A DNA stretch of 10,750 nucleotides from Candidatus Rokuibacteriota bacterium (GCA_016177555.1 JACOVB010000386.1:1-10750), one strand, 5' to 3'. Counted from the stretch's first letter, positions 1 through 7,927 are shown. The notes: generated from the letters alone by a model not told the origin. Translations and numbers: made by a program.

Positions 1-660
1 GCGATGGCAGTGGAGCGCCCCCTTCGGCGGCCCGCTCGTCCCCGAGGTGTAGATGAGAAGCGCCGGATCCTCGGCCGCCGTGTCCTCGGGCGCGAAATCC
101 CCCGAGGCCCGGGCGAGCAACTCCTCGACACGCAGGACATCGCGCGCCCCCGTCTCTCCCGGCTCGGCCCCGCACAGCACGATGTGGGACAGCCCCGGCA
201 GGCCGTCGCGAACCTCGCGCGCCCTGTCGAGGTGCTCCCGGTCCGTCAAGAGCACGCAGGCGCCCGAGTCCTCGAGCCGGTAGCGCAGCGCCTCGTGGCC
301 GAAGAGGCGCGACAGCGGCACGGCGACGGCCCCGAGCTTGAATGCGGCCAGGTGCGCCGCGGCATGCTCCGCCGTCTGCGGGAGCATGAGGGCCACGCGG
401 GCGCCGCGCTCGACACCCAGCGTCCGGAGCCCGCCGGCGAGCCGGTCCGAGAGCTGCTTCAGGTCGTCGAAGGACCAGGTCCCGGCCCCGCCCGGCCCGT
501 CGTCGCAGAGGAGCGCGCGCCGGCCGCTGCCGTCCGCGTGCCGGTCACAGACGTCCCAGGCGATGTTGTACCGGTCGGGGATCTTCCACGCGTGGCGGGC
601 GCAGGCCTCCGCGTAGGAGGCGGCGTCCCGCACGGTCTGGTCGGCGAGCGTGTGTCTCAT
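1..660 (-). CDS. AMP-dependent acyl-CoA synthetase, N-terminal part (truncated by window edge)
   Basis: This is the first 220 residues of an adenylate-forming acyl-CoA synthetase, which activates a carboxylic acid with ATP to an acyl-adenylate and then transfers it to CoA. The diagnostic P-loop-like signature YTSGTSGPPKG lies at residues 204-214, just before the sequence leaves the window. Upstream of it are typical ANL-family segments, including WSFDDLKQLSDRLAGGL and VALMLPQTAEHAA, followed by FKLGAVAVPLSRLF. The ATG at 658-660 follows a GGAG a few bases upstream. The N-terminal IPDRYNIAWDVCDRHA stretch resembles acetyl-CoA or medium-chain acyl-CoA synthetases, but substrate specificity sits mostly in the missing C-terminal part. 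The gene is transcribed away from the M6-like gene and has a strong promoter with a candidate operator. Family assignment is firm; substrate is unknown. Confidence 0.93.
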   Translation of the reverse strand, partial: MRHTLADQTVRDAASYAEACARHAWKIPDRYNIAWDVCDRHADGSGRRALLCDDGPGGAGTWSFDDLKQLSDRLAGGLRTLGVERGARVALMLPQTAEHAAAHLAAFKLGAVAVPLSRLFGHEALRYRLEDSGACVLLTDREHLDRAREVRDGLPGLSHIVLCGAEPGETGARDVLRVEELLARASGDFAPEDTAAEDPALLIYTSGTSGPPKGALHCHR

Positions 661-688
661 GGGCTCCGGAGCAGGTCGGTTGTGTTGA

Positions 689-706
689 CGATCGAACGCT
701 CGATCG
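689..706. promoter_or_regulatory. inverted repeat, candidate repressor operator
   Basis: CGATCGA and TCGATCG form perfect 7-bp arms around the 4-bp centre ACGC. The repeat starts just downstream of the -10 box at 714-719 and covers the expected transcription start of the acyl-CoA synthetase gene, the usual place for a repressor. TetR-family regulators often control fatty-acid and acyl-CoA genes through sites of this size. No regulator gene is present in the window, so the identity of the binding protein is inference. Confidence 0.5.
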
Positions 707-713
707 ACGGGGC

Positions 714-742
714 ATGTTAGCCGGGTGGCCGGGGGCTGTCAA
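714..742 (-). promoter_or_regulatory. sigma70-type promoter of the acyl-CoA synthetase gene
   Basis: Read on the minus strand, a perfect -35 TTGACA (742-737) is followed by a 17-bp spacer and the -10 hexamer TAACAT (719-714, four of six matches to consensus). The predicted transcription start is near 707, giving a leader of about 45 nt before the ATG at 660. This is the best promoter match in the window. Confidence 0.7.
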
Positions 743-813
743 GGCTCGGACATGCGTCCCGCTGTTGGGAGATCGCGACGCGCGGGGGCCAGCGCTTCCA
801 CGGAGGGATCGTC

Positions 814-1458
814 GTGGCGCAGACCGCCCACGCCGGCCACATCGTCCACGATCTCGCCCACGCCCTCGGCGGGGTCGTCGGGGGCAAGCGTCCGCTCCCT
901 GATCTCTACGACACGGTCCTGCAGGGGAAGATCGGCCCCCTCACCCCGGAGGCCTACCCGAAATACACGGTGTTCATGGGGGCCTGGGACGTGATGTCGC
1001 GCCACTTCGTCGGCGGGCGCCGGCCCGTGCCCGCGATGTCCTCGTTCACGCGGCTGCGGATGGGATGGATCGCCGACGAGCAGGTCGCCGACGTCGCGCC
1101 CGGAGAGACCCGGACACTGGCGCTGGCGCCGCTCGCCGGCGGCCGGGGAACGCCGGTGGTCAGGATCCCCGGTCCGCGACGGACCTACCACCTGCTCGAG
1201 TACCGGCGCCCCATGCCGGGTGATCCCGTGCCGCCGGCCACCGGCCTGCTCGTCCTCCGGGTCCACGAGTCCGAGGAGGACGGCGATGGGATCGTGCGCG
1301 TCGTGGACGCCACTCCGCGGGTGCCGGACTTCGGGGCGGCCACATTCGGGCGCCAGCCCGGTCAGACGGCATCGGTGCAGCTTCCGCCCGACGTCATTGT
1401 CGAGGTGTTGGCGCAGCAGGACACCGGGCTGACGATCAGGGTGACGCGCCGCCGCTGA
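814..1458 (+). CDS. short M6-metallopeptidase-like protein with HDxxH motif
   Basis: The product is 214 residues, starting at a GTG with GGAGGG about 8 nt upstream. It matches the catalytic and following part of M6-like (immune inhibitor A type) peptidases. HDLAH is at residues 12-16, LPDLYD at 28-33, GAWDVMSRH at 57-64, a SSFTRLRMGWI segment near 76-86, and then a beta-rich tail containing HLLEYR and GLLVLRVHE. In standard family members the zinc motif is HExxH followed closely by PDLYD. Here the glutamate is aspartate, and about eight extra residues separate ALG from LPDLYD. There is no signal peptide and no N-terminal propeptide region, and an in-frame TAG at 718-720 prevents a much longer N-terminus. 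The protein is therefore either a truncated relic or a compact variant family. Whether it has peptidase activity is uncertain. It converges on the SLOG gene with an 18-nt gap. Confidence 0.62.
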   Translation: MAQTAHAGHIVHDLAHALGGVVGGKRPLPDLYDTVLQGKIGPLTPEAYPKYTVFMGAWDVMSRHFVGGRRPVPAMSSFTRLRMGWIADEQVADVAPGETRTLALAPLAGGRGTPVVRIPGPRRTYHLLEYRRPMPGDPVPPATGLLVLRVHESEEDGDGIVRVVDATPRVPDFGAATFGRQPGQTASVQLPPDVIVEVLAQQDTGLTIRVTRRR

Positions 1459-1476
1459 TGGGGCGCGCGCGTCGGC

Positions 1477-1962
1477 TCAGACGTCCTCGGGCGTGACGAA
1501 GGCGGCGGTCAGTGTCTCCTTGACGAAGCCGCCCACCTCCGGCTCGTTGGAGGCGCGCGGCCCGGCCACGTTGAGCACGCGGATGCCGTGCTCCCTGACG
1601 AAGTGCCTGAGCCGCTCGGCGGGGTCCCCGTGGCCGGCGGAGCGGGACAGGTGGAGACGCGGCTTGCCGTACTGCCGGGCGAACTCCGCGGTCACCTTCG
1701 AGCCGCCGGTCAGCCCGCCGGACAGGGAGAAGATCACCGTGCTGTCGGAGTCCCTGACATTCCACTCGGTGCGCTGCGAGTAGTGCTCGTCAGGCGTCTC
1801 CGTGAGCGCGTAGCGCGCGTCGATCACGCCGTCCTCGGCCAGGCGCCCGTGGGGACACCAGCCGCCGTGCGGCACGCCGTGGTCAATGGCCCAGTCGAGC
1901 GCCGCGCGGTCCGCGCCCGTTTGCCCGCCCGATACGATCGTGATGAGCCAGACGCTACCCGT
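1477..1962 (-). CDS. circularly permuted YpsA-type SLOG protein (putative molybdenum carrier family), noncanonical start
   Basis: The reading frame encodes a small Rossmann-like protein of the SLOG superfamily often annotated as putative molybdenum carrier. Recognisable blocks are IVSGGQTGADRAALDWA, HGVPHGGWCPHGRLAEDG, TEWNVRDSDSTVIFSLSGG, and RVLNVAGPR near the C-terminus. The first usual start codon is GTG at 1875, but starting there would remove the conserved SGGQTGADRAALDWA nucleotide-binding block, which is open in the same frame back to a TGA at 1977-1975. No ATG, GTG or TTG exists between that stop and the block. An ACG at 1962-1960 lies 8 nt downstream of GAGGAG (1976-1971), so it is chosen here. 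It may be a rare start codon or an ATG-to-ACG change. The gene follows the histidine kinase by about 40 nt on the same strand. The molecular function of the family is not established. Confidence 0.72.
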   Translation of the reverse strand, partial: TGSVWLITIVSGGQTGADRAALDWAIDHGVPHGGWCPHGRLAEDGVIDARYALTETPDEHYSQRTEWNVRDSDSTVIFSLSGGLTGGSKVTAEFARQYGKPRLHLSRSAGHGDPAERLRHFVREHGIRVLNVAGPRASNEPEVGGFVKETLTAAFVTPEDV

Positions 1963-2003
1963 CGCCGGGTCTCCTCAGTTGACGGGACTACGGGGAGGGG
2001 TGT

Positions 2004-3995
<1,992 letters not shown>

Positions 3996-4220
3996 GAGTC
4001 GCTGCTCCGCAACGGGATCGTCAGCACACCAGCACAGTAGCGCGGACCCGAGACTCCCTGCAAGAATTGCCCAAGGCCGGCCTGGTCAGGGGCACGGGAA
4101 TGGCGGACGCGCGAGTACCCTGCCCGCGCGGCGCGCGCGGCGGCTCAGGTGTCCTCGGGTCGCCGGGAGGCCGCGGAAAGCGTCTCCTTCGCCTTGTCCG
4201 CGCCGGTGGCCCGGCGGCTG
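3996..4220. other. intergenic region between histidine kinase and hydrolase
   Basis: These 225 bases contain no intact gene. They should hold the histidine kinase promoter, but only weak -35/-10 pairs are visible. A GC-only inverted repeat (CCGCGC at 4124-4129, GCGCGG at 4135-4140) lies downstream of the hydrolase stop and could slow or stop transcription, although no T-tract follows. The part at 4141-4189 resembles the 3' end of the SLOG gene and is listed separately. Confidence 0.5.
4145..4189 (-). pseudogene. remnant of a second SLOG-gene 3' end
   Basis: Read on the minus strand, this stretch encodes KETLSAASRRPEDT followed by TGA. The intact SLOG gene ends KETLTAAFVTPEDV, then TGA. At DNA level 4141-4189 aligns without gaps to 1473-1521 with 36 of 49 bases identical, in the same frame and with the stop at the same place. 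The rest of the gene is absent: upstream the frame runs into the 3' end of the hydrolase gene without similarity. It looks like a leftover of a duplicated or rearranged copy flanking the histidine kinase. Chance resemblance in GC-rich DNA cannot be excluded. Confidence 0.42.
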
Positions 4221-5084
4221 TCAACGTGGGGCGGAGGGGTGGCGGACGTCGAGGATCTCGATCAGCGCCGCGTTCACCTGGACAGGCGCCTCGTAGGCCA
4301 CCCAGTGGCCTGCGCTCTCGATGACGCGGAAGTTGAGGTCGGGCTGGAAGCGCGCAAGCGTCCGCCGCCGCTCGTCGAGGAACGGCAGGGCGAAGGCGTC
4401 CTGCGCGCCCCAGATCCCGGCGATCCGCGCGCGCACGGCGGGGAGCGCCCGCAGGAGGGTGTCGGAGGCGGGGATGCCGCCCGACTTGATCCGGGCCAGA
4501 CGAATGTTCTCCATCTGGAGGTGGACGGCGAGGTCGTCGGCCTTCCCTGGATCGGCGAGCATCAGGATGCGCAGGTTCTCGCGGTGCGCCGCCATCACCT
4601 CGGCGGGCGTCATGTCGGGCCGCGTGCGCGCGAGCGGCCTGTCGGTCCCACCGGGAAGGGCCATGCCGTTGGGGCCGAGGAGCACGAGGATGCGCAACCG
4701 CTCGCCCTCGCGGGCCGCCACGAGCCCGCCGATGATCCCGCCGAAGGAGAAGCCCGCGAGGTCGAGCGGCGCGGGCGGCGGCACGACGGCGTCGAGCCCC
4801 ACGGAGACGATGTCGGCGAGGCGCTCGGCCGTGTGGGGCTCGGGAGGCATGTCGGAGTCTCCGAAGCCCGGCATGTCGGGGACGATCACCCGGAAGCGCT
4901 CGGCGAGCGGCAGGACGTTCAGGAGCCAGTGGGTCCAGGAGCCCGTGGCCCCGTGAAGCAGGACGAGCGGGGGTCCCGCGCCCCAGCAGCGCCAGATCAT
5001 CCGTCCGGGGCCGCAGGAGGTGTGCTCCCGCTGCGCCAGGCGCTCGATGCGCTCGACAACCGCTGCCGGGCCGTGGCTCGTCAA
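4221..5084 (-). CDS. alpha/beta fold hydrolase
   Basis: This 287-residue protein is a typical alpha/beta hydrolase. The oxyanion-hole motif LLHGATGSWTHW is at residues 42-53, VPDMPGFGDSD at 68-78, and the nucleophile elbow GFSFGG at 111-116 (Ser113). The charge-relay acid is probably Asp229 (WGAQDAF) and the catalytic histidine His260 (SAGHWVAYEAP). A helical lid region spans about 140-205, as in meta-cleavage-product hydrolases and related esterases. The start is TTG at 5084, with only a weak ribosome site. The next ATG, at residue 29, would still leave the oxyanion motif but cut the conserved lead-in. It begins 19 nt after the DinB-like gene's stop, so the two are probably co-transcribed. 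The substrate cannot be told from sequence; an ester or C-C bond hydrolase is equally possible. Confidence 0.9.
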   Translation of the reverse strand: MTSHGPAAVVERIERLAQREHTSCGPGRMIWRCWGAGPPLVLLHGATGSWTHWLLNVLPLAERFRVIVPDMPGFGDSDMPPEPHTAERLADIVSVGLDAVVPPPAPLDLAGFSFGGIIGGLVAAREGERLRILVLLGPNGMALPGGTDRPLARTRPDMTPAEVMAAHRENLRILMLADPGKADDLAVHLQMENIRLARIKSGGIPASDTLLRALPAVRARIAGIWGAQDAFALPFLDERRRTLARFQPDLNFRVIESAGHWVAYEAPVQVNAALIEILDVRHPSAPR

Positions 5085-5103
5085 GTCTCGGGCTGCCGCG
5101 AGG

Positions 5104-5640
5104 CTAGACGGAGATGACGGGCGCCGCCCCGACGAGGGTCCGGATCAGCTCGATCTCGCCGAAATGGGTCATGCCGTGGGTGAGCACCACCTGGCCCAAG
5201 GCGCGGATGGCCGGCATCTCCCCCAGCGGCTTGACGATCACCGGCTTCTCGAGCGCCGCGGGGTCGGCGCTCCCGAACAGCTCATCGGTGCTCGCCCACA
5301 CCTTTTGCATGTACTCCTTGAAGAGCGGCACATCCTTGATCCGGAGCGCCTGGGCCTCCACCACGGGCATGCCGGTGCCCTGGGCCACCGGCGGCAGGCC
5401 GAGCCGCTCGGCGTACTTGCCCTCAGCCCAGACGGTAGGCCGGCGGTTCTGGATCACGAAGCGCACCACGTTGTCCTCGGTGCGGACCAGGTGCCAGATC
5501 TCGAAGGCGATGGTGTTGGCCTTCGGGTGCCCGCCCGGCACCGCGTGGAGCTGCTCGGGCGTGAGGTCGGCCACGGCCCTATCGAGCGAGCGGTGGAGTT
5601 GCGTGATCCCGGCCTGGATGAACTCGGCGGCTGTGAGCAT
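5104..5640 (-). CDS. DinB-family four-helix-bundle protein
   Basis: The product is 178 residues, with the DinB/YfiT-like fold pattern: an N-terminal helix (ITQLHRSLDRAVADLTPEQL), then EIWHLVRTEDN with His50, and a C-terminal LTHGMTHFGEIELIR with His155 and His159. These three histidines match the usual metal-binding triad of the superfamily. Members include thiol-dependent transferases (bacillithiol, mycothiol or glutathione) and maleylpyruvate isomerase-like enzymes, but most are uncharacterised. The ATG at 5640 has a strong GGAGGG about 7 nt upstream. The gene leads a probable two-gene unit with the alpha/beta hydrolase. A thiol-transfer or isomerase step feeding the hydrolase is possible but is only inference. 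Confidence 0.85.
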   Translation of the reverse strand: MLTAAEFIQAGITQLHRSLDRAVADLTPEQLHAVPGGHPKANTIAFEIWHLVRTEDNVVRFVIQNRRPTVWAEGKYAERLGLPPVAQGTGMPVVEAQALRIKDVPLFKEYMQKVWASTDELFGSADPAALEKPVIVKPLGEMPAIRALGQVVLTHGMTHFGEIELIRTLVGAAPVISV

Positions 5641-5667
5641 GAGCGCCCCCTCCGTGTGGGCTGGCCC

Positions 5668-5673
5668 ATTCTA
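5668..5673 (-). promoter_or_regulatory. candidate -10 box for the DinB-like/hydrolase unit
   Basis: TAGAAT on the minus strand matches five of six consensus positions and lies 28 nt upstream of the ATG, which would give a leader of about 20 nt. No convincing -35 hexamer sits at 16-18 bp, so the call rests on the -10 alone. Confidence 0.35.
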
Positions 5674-5735
5674 GCCCAGAGCACCACCGGCCCGTCCCTT
5701 GCGAGCCCGCGCCGCCTCCTGTAGCCTGACCGGAG

Positions 5736-5915
5736 TTGCTTGCCGCTCTCGCGGACGGGCGTAATAACGGCTACGTCTCGGCCGAGGGGCGCCGCGTCGG
5801 CGTCGGGACGCCGTTCAACGACGCCGTGATCGCAACCGTCCACTCCCACGGCGCCGGCAGGCTCACGCCCGATCGCGCCAACCTGGAGCCGCTGATCGCG
5901 ATGCTGCCGGGCTAG
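5736..5915 (+). pseudogene. C-terminal remnant of ketopantoate 2-reductase (ApbA/PanE-like)
   Basis: From a TTG at 5736 to the TAG at 5913-5915 the frame encodes 59 residues. They include RNNGYVSAEGRRVGVGTPFNDAV, followed by IATVHSHGAGRLTPDRANL. This pattern resembles the extreme C-terminus of ketopantoate reductase-type proteins, where a LNGYV...GRxxGVPTPxNxAV segment forms part of the C-terminal helical domain. The NADP-binding N-terminal domain and the catalytic lysine region are missing. An in-frame TGA lies immediately upstream (5727-5729), and the DinB-like gene occupies the flank. No ribosome site supports independent expression. The fragment is best read as a decayed gene end left by a rearrangement. 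The match is from memory of the family and should be treated as probable. Confidence 0.55.
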
Positions 5916-6028
5916 GCGAGGCTCGGTGCGGCGGCTGCGCGGCCTGACGAAAGTGAGTATCATAGGGGCGTTGCAGGAGCGGGTGACCTCTCCCGAAACC
6001 ACCACACTCCCCAAGGAGGCGCGAACGC

Positions 6029-6646
6029 ATGACTGAGACGGCTGCGGGACTCAAGCTCGGCCAGAAGGTGCCGGACTTCTCGCTCACCACGTACGAGCCC
6101 GTCAAGGGCGACTTCGGGAAGTTCAGCCTGCAGGATCAGATCGCCAGCAAGCGCTGGACCATCCTCTTCTTCTACCCGGCCGACTTCACCTTCGTCTGAG
6201 CGACCGAGTTCGCTGCTCTGGCAGAGCAGCATGAGCGGTTCGTCAAGATGGGGTGCGACGTCGTCACGGTGAGCACGGACACCCAGTTCGTGCACCTGGC
6301 CTGGCAGCGGGACGAGAAGGAGCTGGCACAGGTGAAGTACCCCATGGGCGCCGATCCCACCGGGAAGGTCTCCCGGATGTTCGCGGTCTACGACGAGAAC
6401 ACGGGGCTCGACCTGCGGGGAACGTTCATCATCAACCCCGAGGGCACGCTGCTCAACTCGGAGGTGAACTTCTACAACATGGGCCGCAACATCGACGAGA
6501 TGATGCGGAAGTTCAAGGCCAACATCTACCTGGCCAAGAAGACCAACGAGGCCTGCCCGTCCAAGTGGAAGGACGAGGGCGACAAGACCCTGGTCAACCC
6601 CGGCGCCAAGATGGTCGGCAAGGTCCACGAGGCGCTCAAGGGCTGA
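6029..6646 (+). CDS. prxU: selenocysteine-containing 2-Cys peroxiredoxin (in-frame TGA at 6197-6199 read as Sec)
   Basis: This encodes a 205-residue AhpC/Prx1-type peroxiredoxin, which reduces hydrogen peroxide and organic peroxides in the cytoplasm. The ATG has AAGGAGG (6013-6019) at 9 nt. The N-terminus GLKLGQKVPDFSLTTYEP and the active-site block FFYPADFTFV-U-ATEF are in one frame. In the canonical family the position of residue 57 is the peroxidatic cysteine (DFTFVCPTE). Here the codon is TGA, and the frame continues seamlessly through VVTVSTD, the conserved active-site Arg130 (DLRGTFIINPEG) and the resolving cysteine Cys176 (EACPSKW). Length and all other motifs are normal, so this is not a decayed gene. 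A SECIS-like hairpin follows the TGA. Selenocysteine peroxiredoxins are known (PrxU of Eubacterium acidaminophilum). Decoding requires SelA-D elsewhere in the genome, and the thiol reductant is not visible here. TATCAT at 5958-5963 is a possible -10 box. If read without Sec, only a 132-residue tail from 6248 would be called. Confidence 0.88.
6201..6240 (+). promoter_or_regulatory. bacterial SECIS element downstream of the Sec UGA
   Basis: The upper stem GCTGCTCT (6212-6219) pairs perfectly with AGAGCAGC (6223-6230) around a GGC loop (6220-6222). A lower stem can form between GACCG (6202-6206) and CGGTT (6236-6240, one G-U pair), separated by a 5 x 5 internal loop. The apical loop begins 20 nt after the UGA. 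Bacterial SECIS elements are known to lie inside the coding region directly after UGA, with a small apical loop carrying a G in its first two positions at roughly 16-37 nt. This hairpin meets each of these conditions. It would bind SelB carrying Sec-tRNA. Confidence 0.82.
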
Positions 6647-6655
6647 TCTCGCGCC

Positions 6656-6689
6656 GCCGGCTGCGGGCGGTTCACTGCTCGCAGCCGGC
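6656..6689 (+). terminator. strong hairpin after the peroxiredoxin gene, possible terminator
   Basis: GCCGGCTGCG (6656-6665) and CGCAGCCGGC (6680-6689) are perfect 10-bp inverted arms. The stem can be extended by five more pairs, two of them G-U, to a TTCA tetraloop (6671-6674). It begins 10 nt after the peroxiredoxin stop. No T-run follows, so it is not a classical intrinsic terminator. It could act as a terminator in a GC-rich genome or as a 3'-end stabiliser of the peroxiredoxin mRNA. Confidence 0.5.
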
Positions 6690-6727
6690 CGCCGCCGCAC
6701 GGGTCACGGTAAGGTATAGTAACTCGC

Positions 6728-7927
6728 ATGACTTCCTTTCCGCTCGCGCTCGACGGCCTCCGGGTGATCGATCTCTCCCGCGTCATCGCCGGCCCCTGGT
6801 GCGGCGCGCTGCTGGGCGACCTCGGGGCCGACGTCATCAAGGTGGAGGACACGGCAGGGGGCGACGAGTCGCGCACCTGGCCGCCCCACAAGGACGGCGA
6901 GGCCGCGGCCTACCTCCTCTTCAACCGCAACAAGCGCGCCATGACGCTGGACCTCAAGACCCCCGAGGGCGTCGAGGTCGTGACGGACCTGGTCCGCGGC
7001 GCGGATGTCCTGCTCGAGAACTTCCGCACGGGCACCATGGAGTCCTTCGGCCTGGGCTACGAGGGGCTAGCCGAGATCAACCCGCGGCTCATCTACTGCT
7101 CCGTCTCGGCCTTCGGCCGGACGGGGCCGCGCAAGGACAGCCCGGGCTACGAGGCGCTGATGCAGGCCTTCAGCGGCATCATGTCCATCACGGGGGAGCC
7201 CGGTGGCCAGCCGGTGCGCGCCGGCGTGTCCTTCCTCGACCTCTCCACCGGGATCCTTTGCGCGCTGGGCATCTCGACGGCGCTGCTGCAGCGCCAGCGC
7301 ACGGGGCTCGGCCAGCGCGTGGATGCCTCGCTGCTCGAGACCGCGGTGAGCCTGCTCGCCTTCCACGCCGAGGGCTATCTCCTCACGGGGGCGATGCCGC
7401 GCCCGCTGGGCTCCGGGCATCCGTCGCTGTCGCCCTACCGCAACTTCCGGTGCACGGATGGCCAGTGGATCTTCATCGCCGCCGCCAACGACCGCTTCTG
7501 GCAGAAGCTGGCCCATGCGCTCGGCCGCGACGATCTGGCCGCCGATCCGCGCTTCACCGCCAACCAGGGGCGCGTCCAGCACCGCGCCGAGCTCGAGGCG
7601 ATCCTCGAGGAGACCATCGCCCAGCGCGAGCGCGAGCCGCTGCTGGCGCTCCTCGAGAAGGCCGATGTGCCGGCCACGCCGGTGAACACCGTGGACCAGG
7701 TCATGAACGACCCGCAGACCATCGAGCGCGGCATCGTCCAGCGCGCCGTGCACCCGCGGCTGGGGGAGATCCCCGTGGTCGGCACGCCGCTCAAGTTCTC
7801 GCGGATGACGCCCGGCGTACGCCGCGCCGCCCCGCTGCGCGGCGAGCACACCGACGAGATCCTGGCCGAGTGCGGCTACTCGTCAGACAGGATCCAGGGC
7901 CTCCGCGCCCGGAAGGTCATCGTCTAG
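6728..7927 (+). CDS. CaiB/BaiF family (class III) CoA-transferase
   Basis: This 399-residue protein carries the hallmarks of family III CoA-transferases, which move CoA between carboxylic acids through an aspartyl-CoA thioester. The N-terminus LDGLRVIDLSRVIAGPWCG is followed by LLGDLGADVIKVE, then NRNKRAMTLDLKTPEG and VLLENFRTGTMESFGLGY. The catalytic aspartate is Asp171 in FLDLSTG. SVSAFGRTGPRKDSPGYE (125-142) is the usual substrate/CoA region, and the length is standard. No good Shine-Dalgarno site precedes the ATG. A TATAGT hexamer ends 7 nt before it, so a leaderless or near-leaderless transcript is possible. Donor and acceptor acids cannot be deduced. Formyl-, succinyl- and carnitine-type members all share these motifs. 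It is followed by the PPOX gene after 17 nt, suggesting one operon. Confidence 0.95.
   Translation: MTSFPLALDGLRVIDLSRVIAGPWCGALLGDLGADVIKVEDTAGGDESRTWPPHKDGEAAAYLLFNRNKRAMTLDLKTPEGVEVVTDLVRGADVLLENFRTGTMESFGLGYEGLAEINPRLIYCSVSAFGRTGPRKDSPGYEALMQAFSGIMSITGEPGGQPVRAGVSFLDLSTGILCALGISTALLQRQRTGLGQRVDASLLETAVSLLAFHAEGYLLTGAMPRPLGSGHPSLSPYRNFRCTDGQWIFIAAANDRFWQKLAHALGRDDLAADPRFTANQGRVQHRAELEAILEETIAQREREPLLALLEKADVPATPVNTVDQVMNDPQTIERGIVQRAVHPRLGEIPVVGTPLKFSRMTPGVRRAAPLRGEHTDEILAECGYSSDRIQGLRARKVIV

Noticed and set aside
4059..4074. A sigma54-like promoter (TTGGGCAATTCTTGCA on the minus strand) upstream of the histidine kinase
   Set aside because: Only 9 nt separate the GG and GC elements instead of the strict 10, and the kinase is not accompanied by a sigma54 activator.
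4121..4140. GC-only inverted repeat as an intrinsic terminator
   Set aside because: Short arms in an almost pure GC stretch arise easily by chance here, and no T-tract follows on either strand.
6197..6199. Reading the TGA as an ordinary stop, making the peroxiredoxin a pseudogene
   Set aside because: The frame is intact and conserved on both sides, the codon is exactly the catalytic cysteine position, and a SECIS-like hairpin follows at the right distance.
7067..7849. A 260-codon minus-strand frame inside the CoA-transferase gene
   Set aside because: No start signal, no recognisable domain, and the plus strand has a full catalytic CoA-transferase reading.
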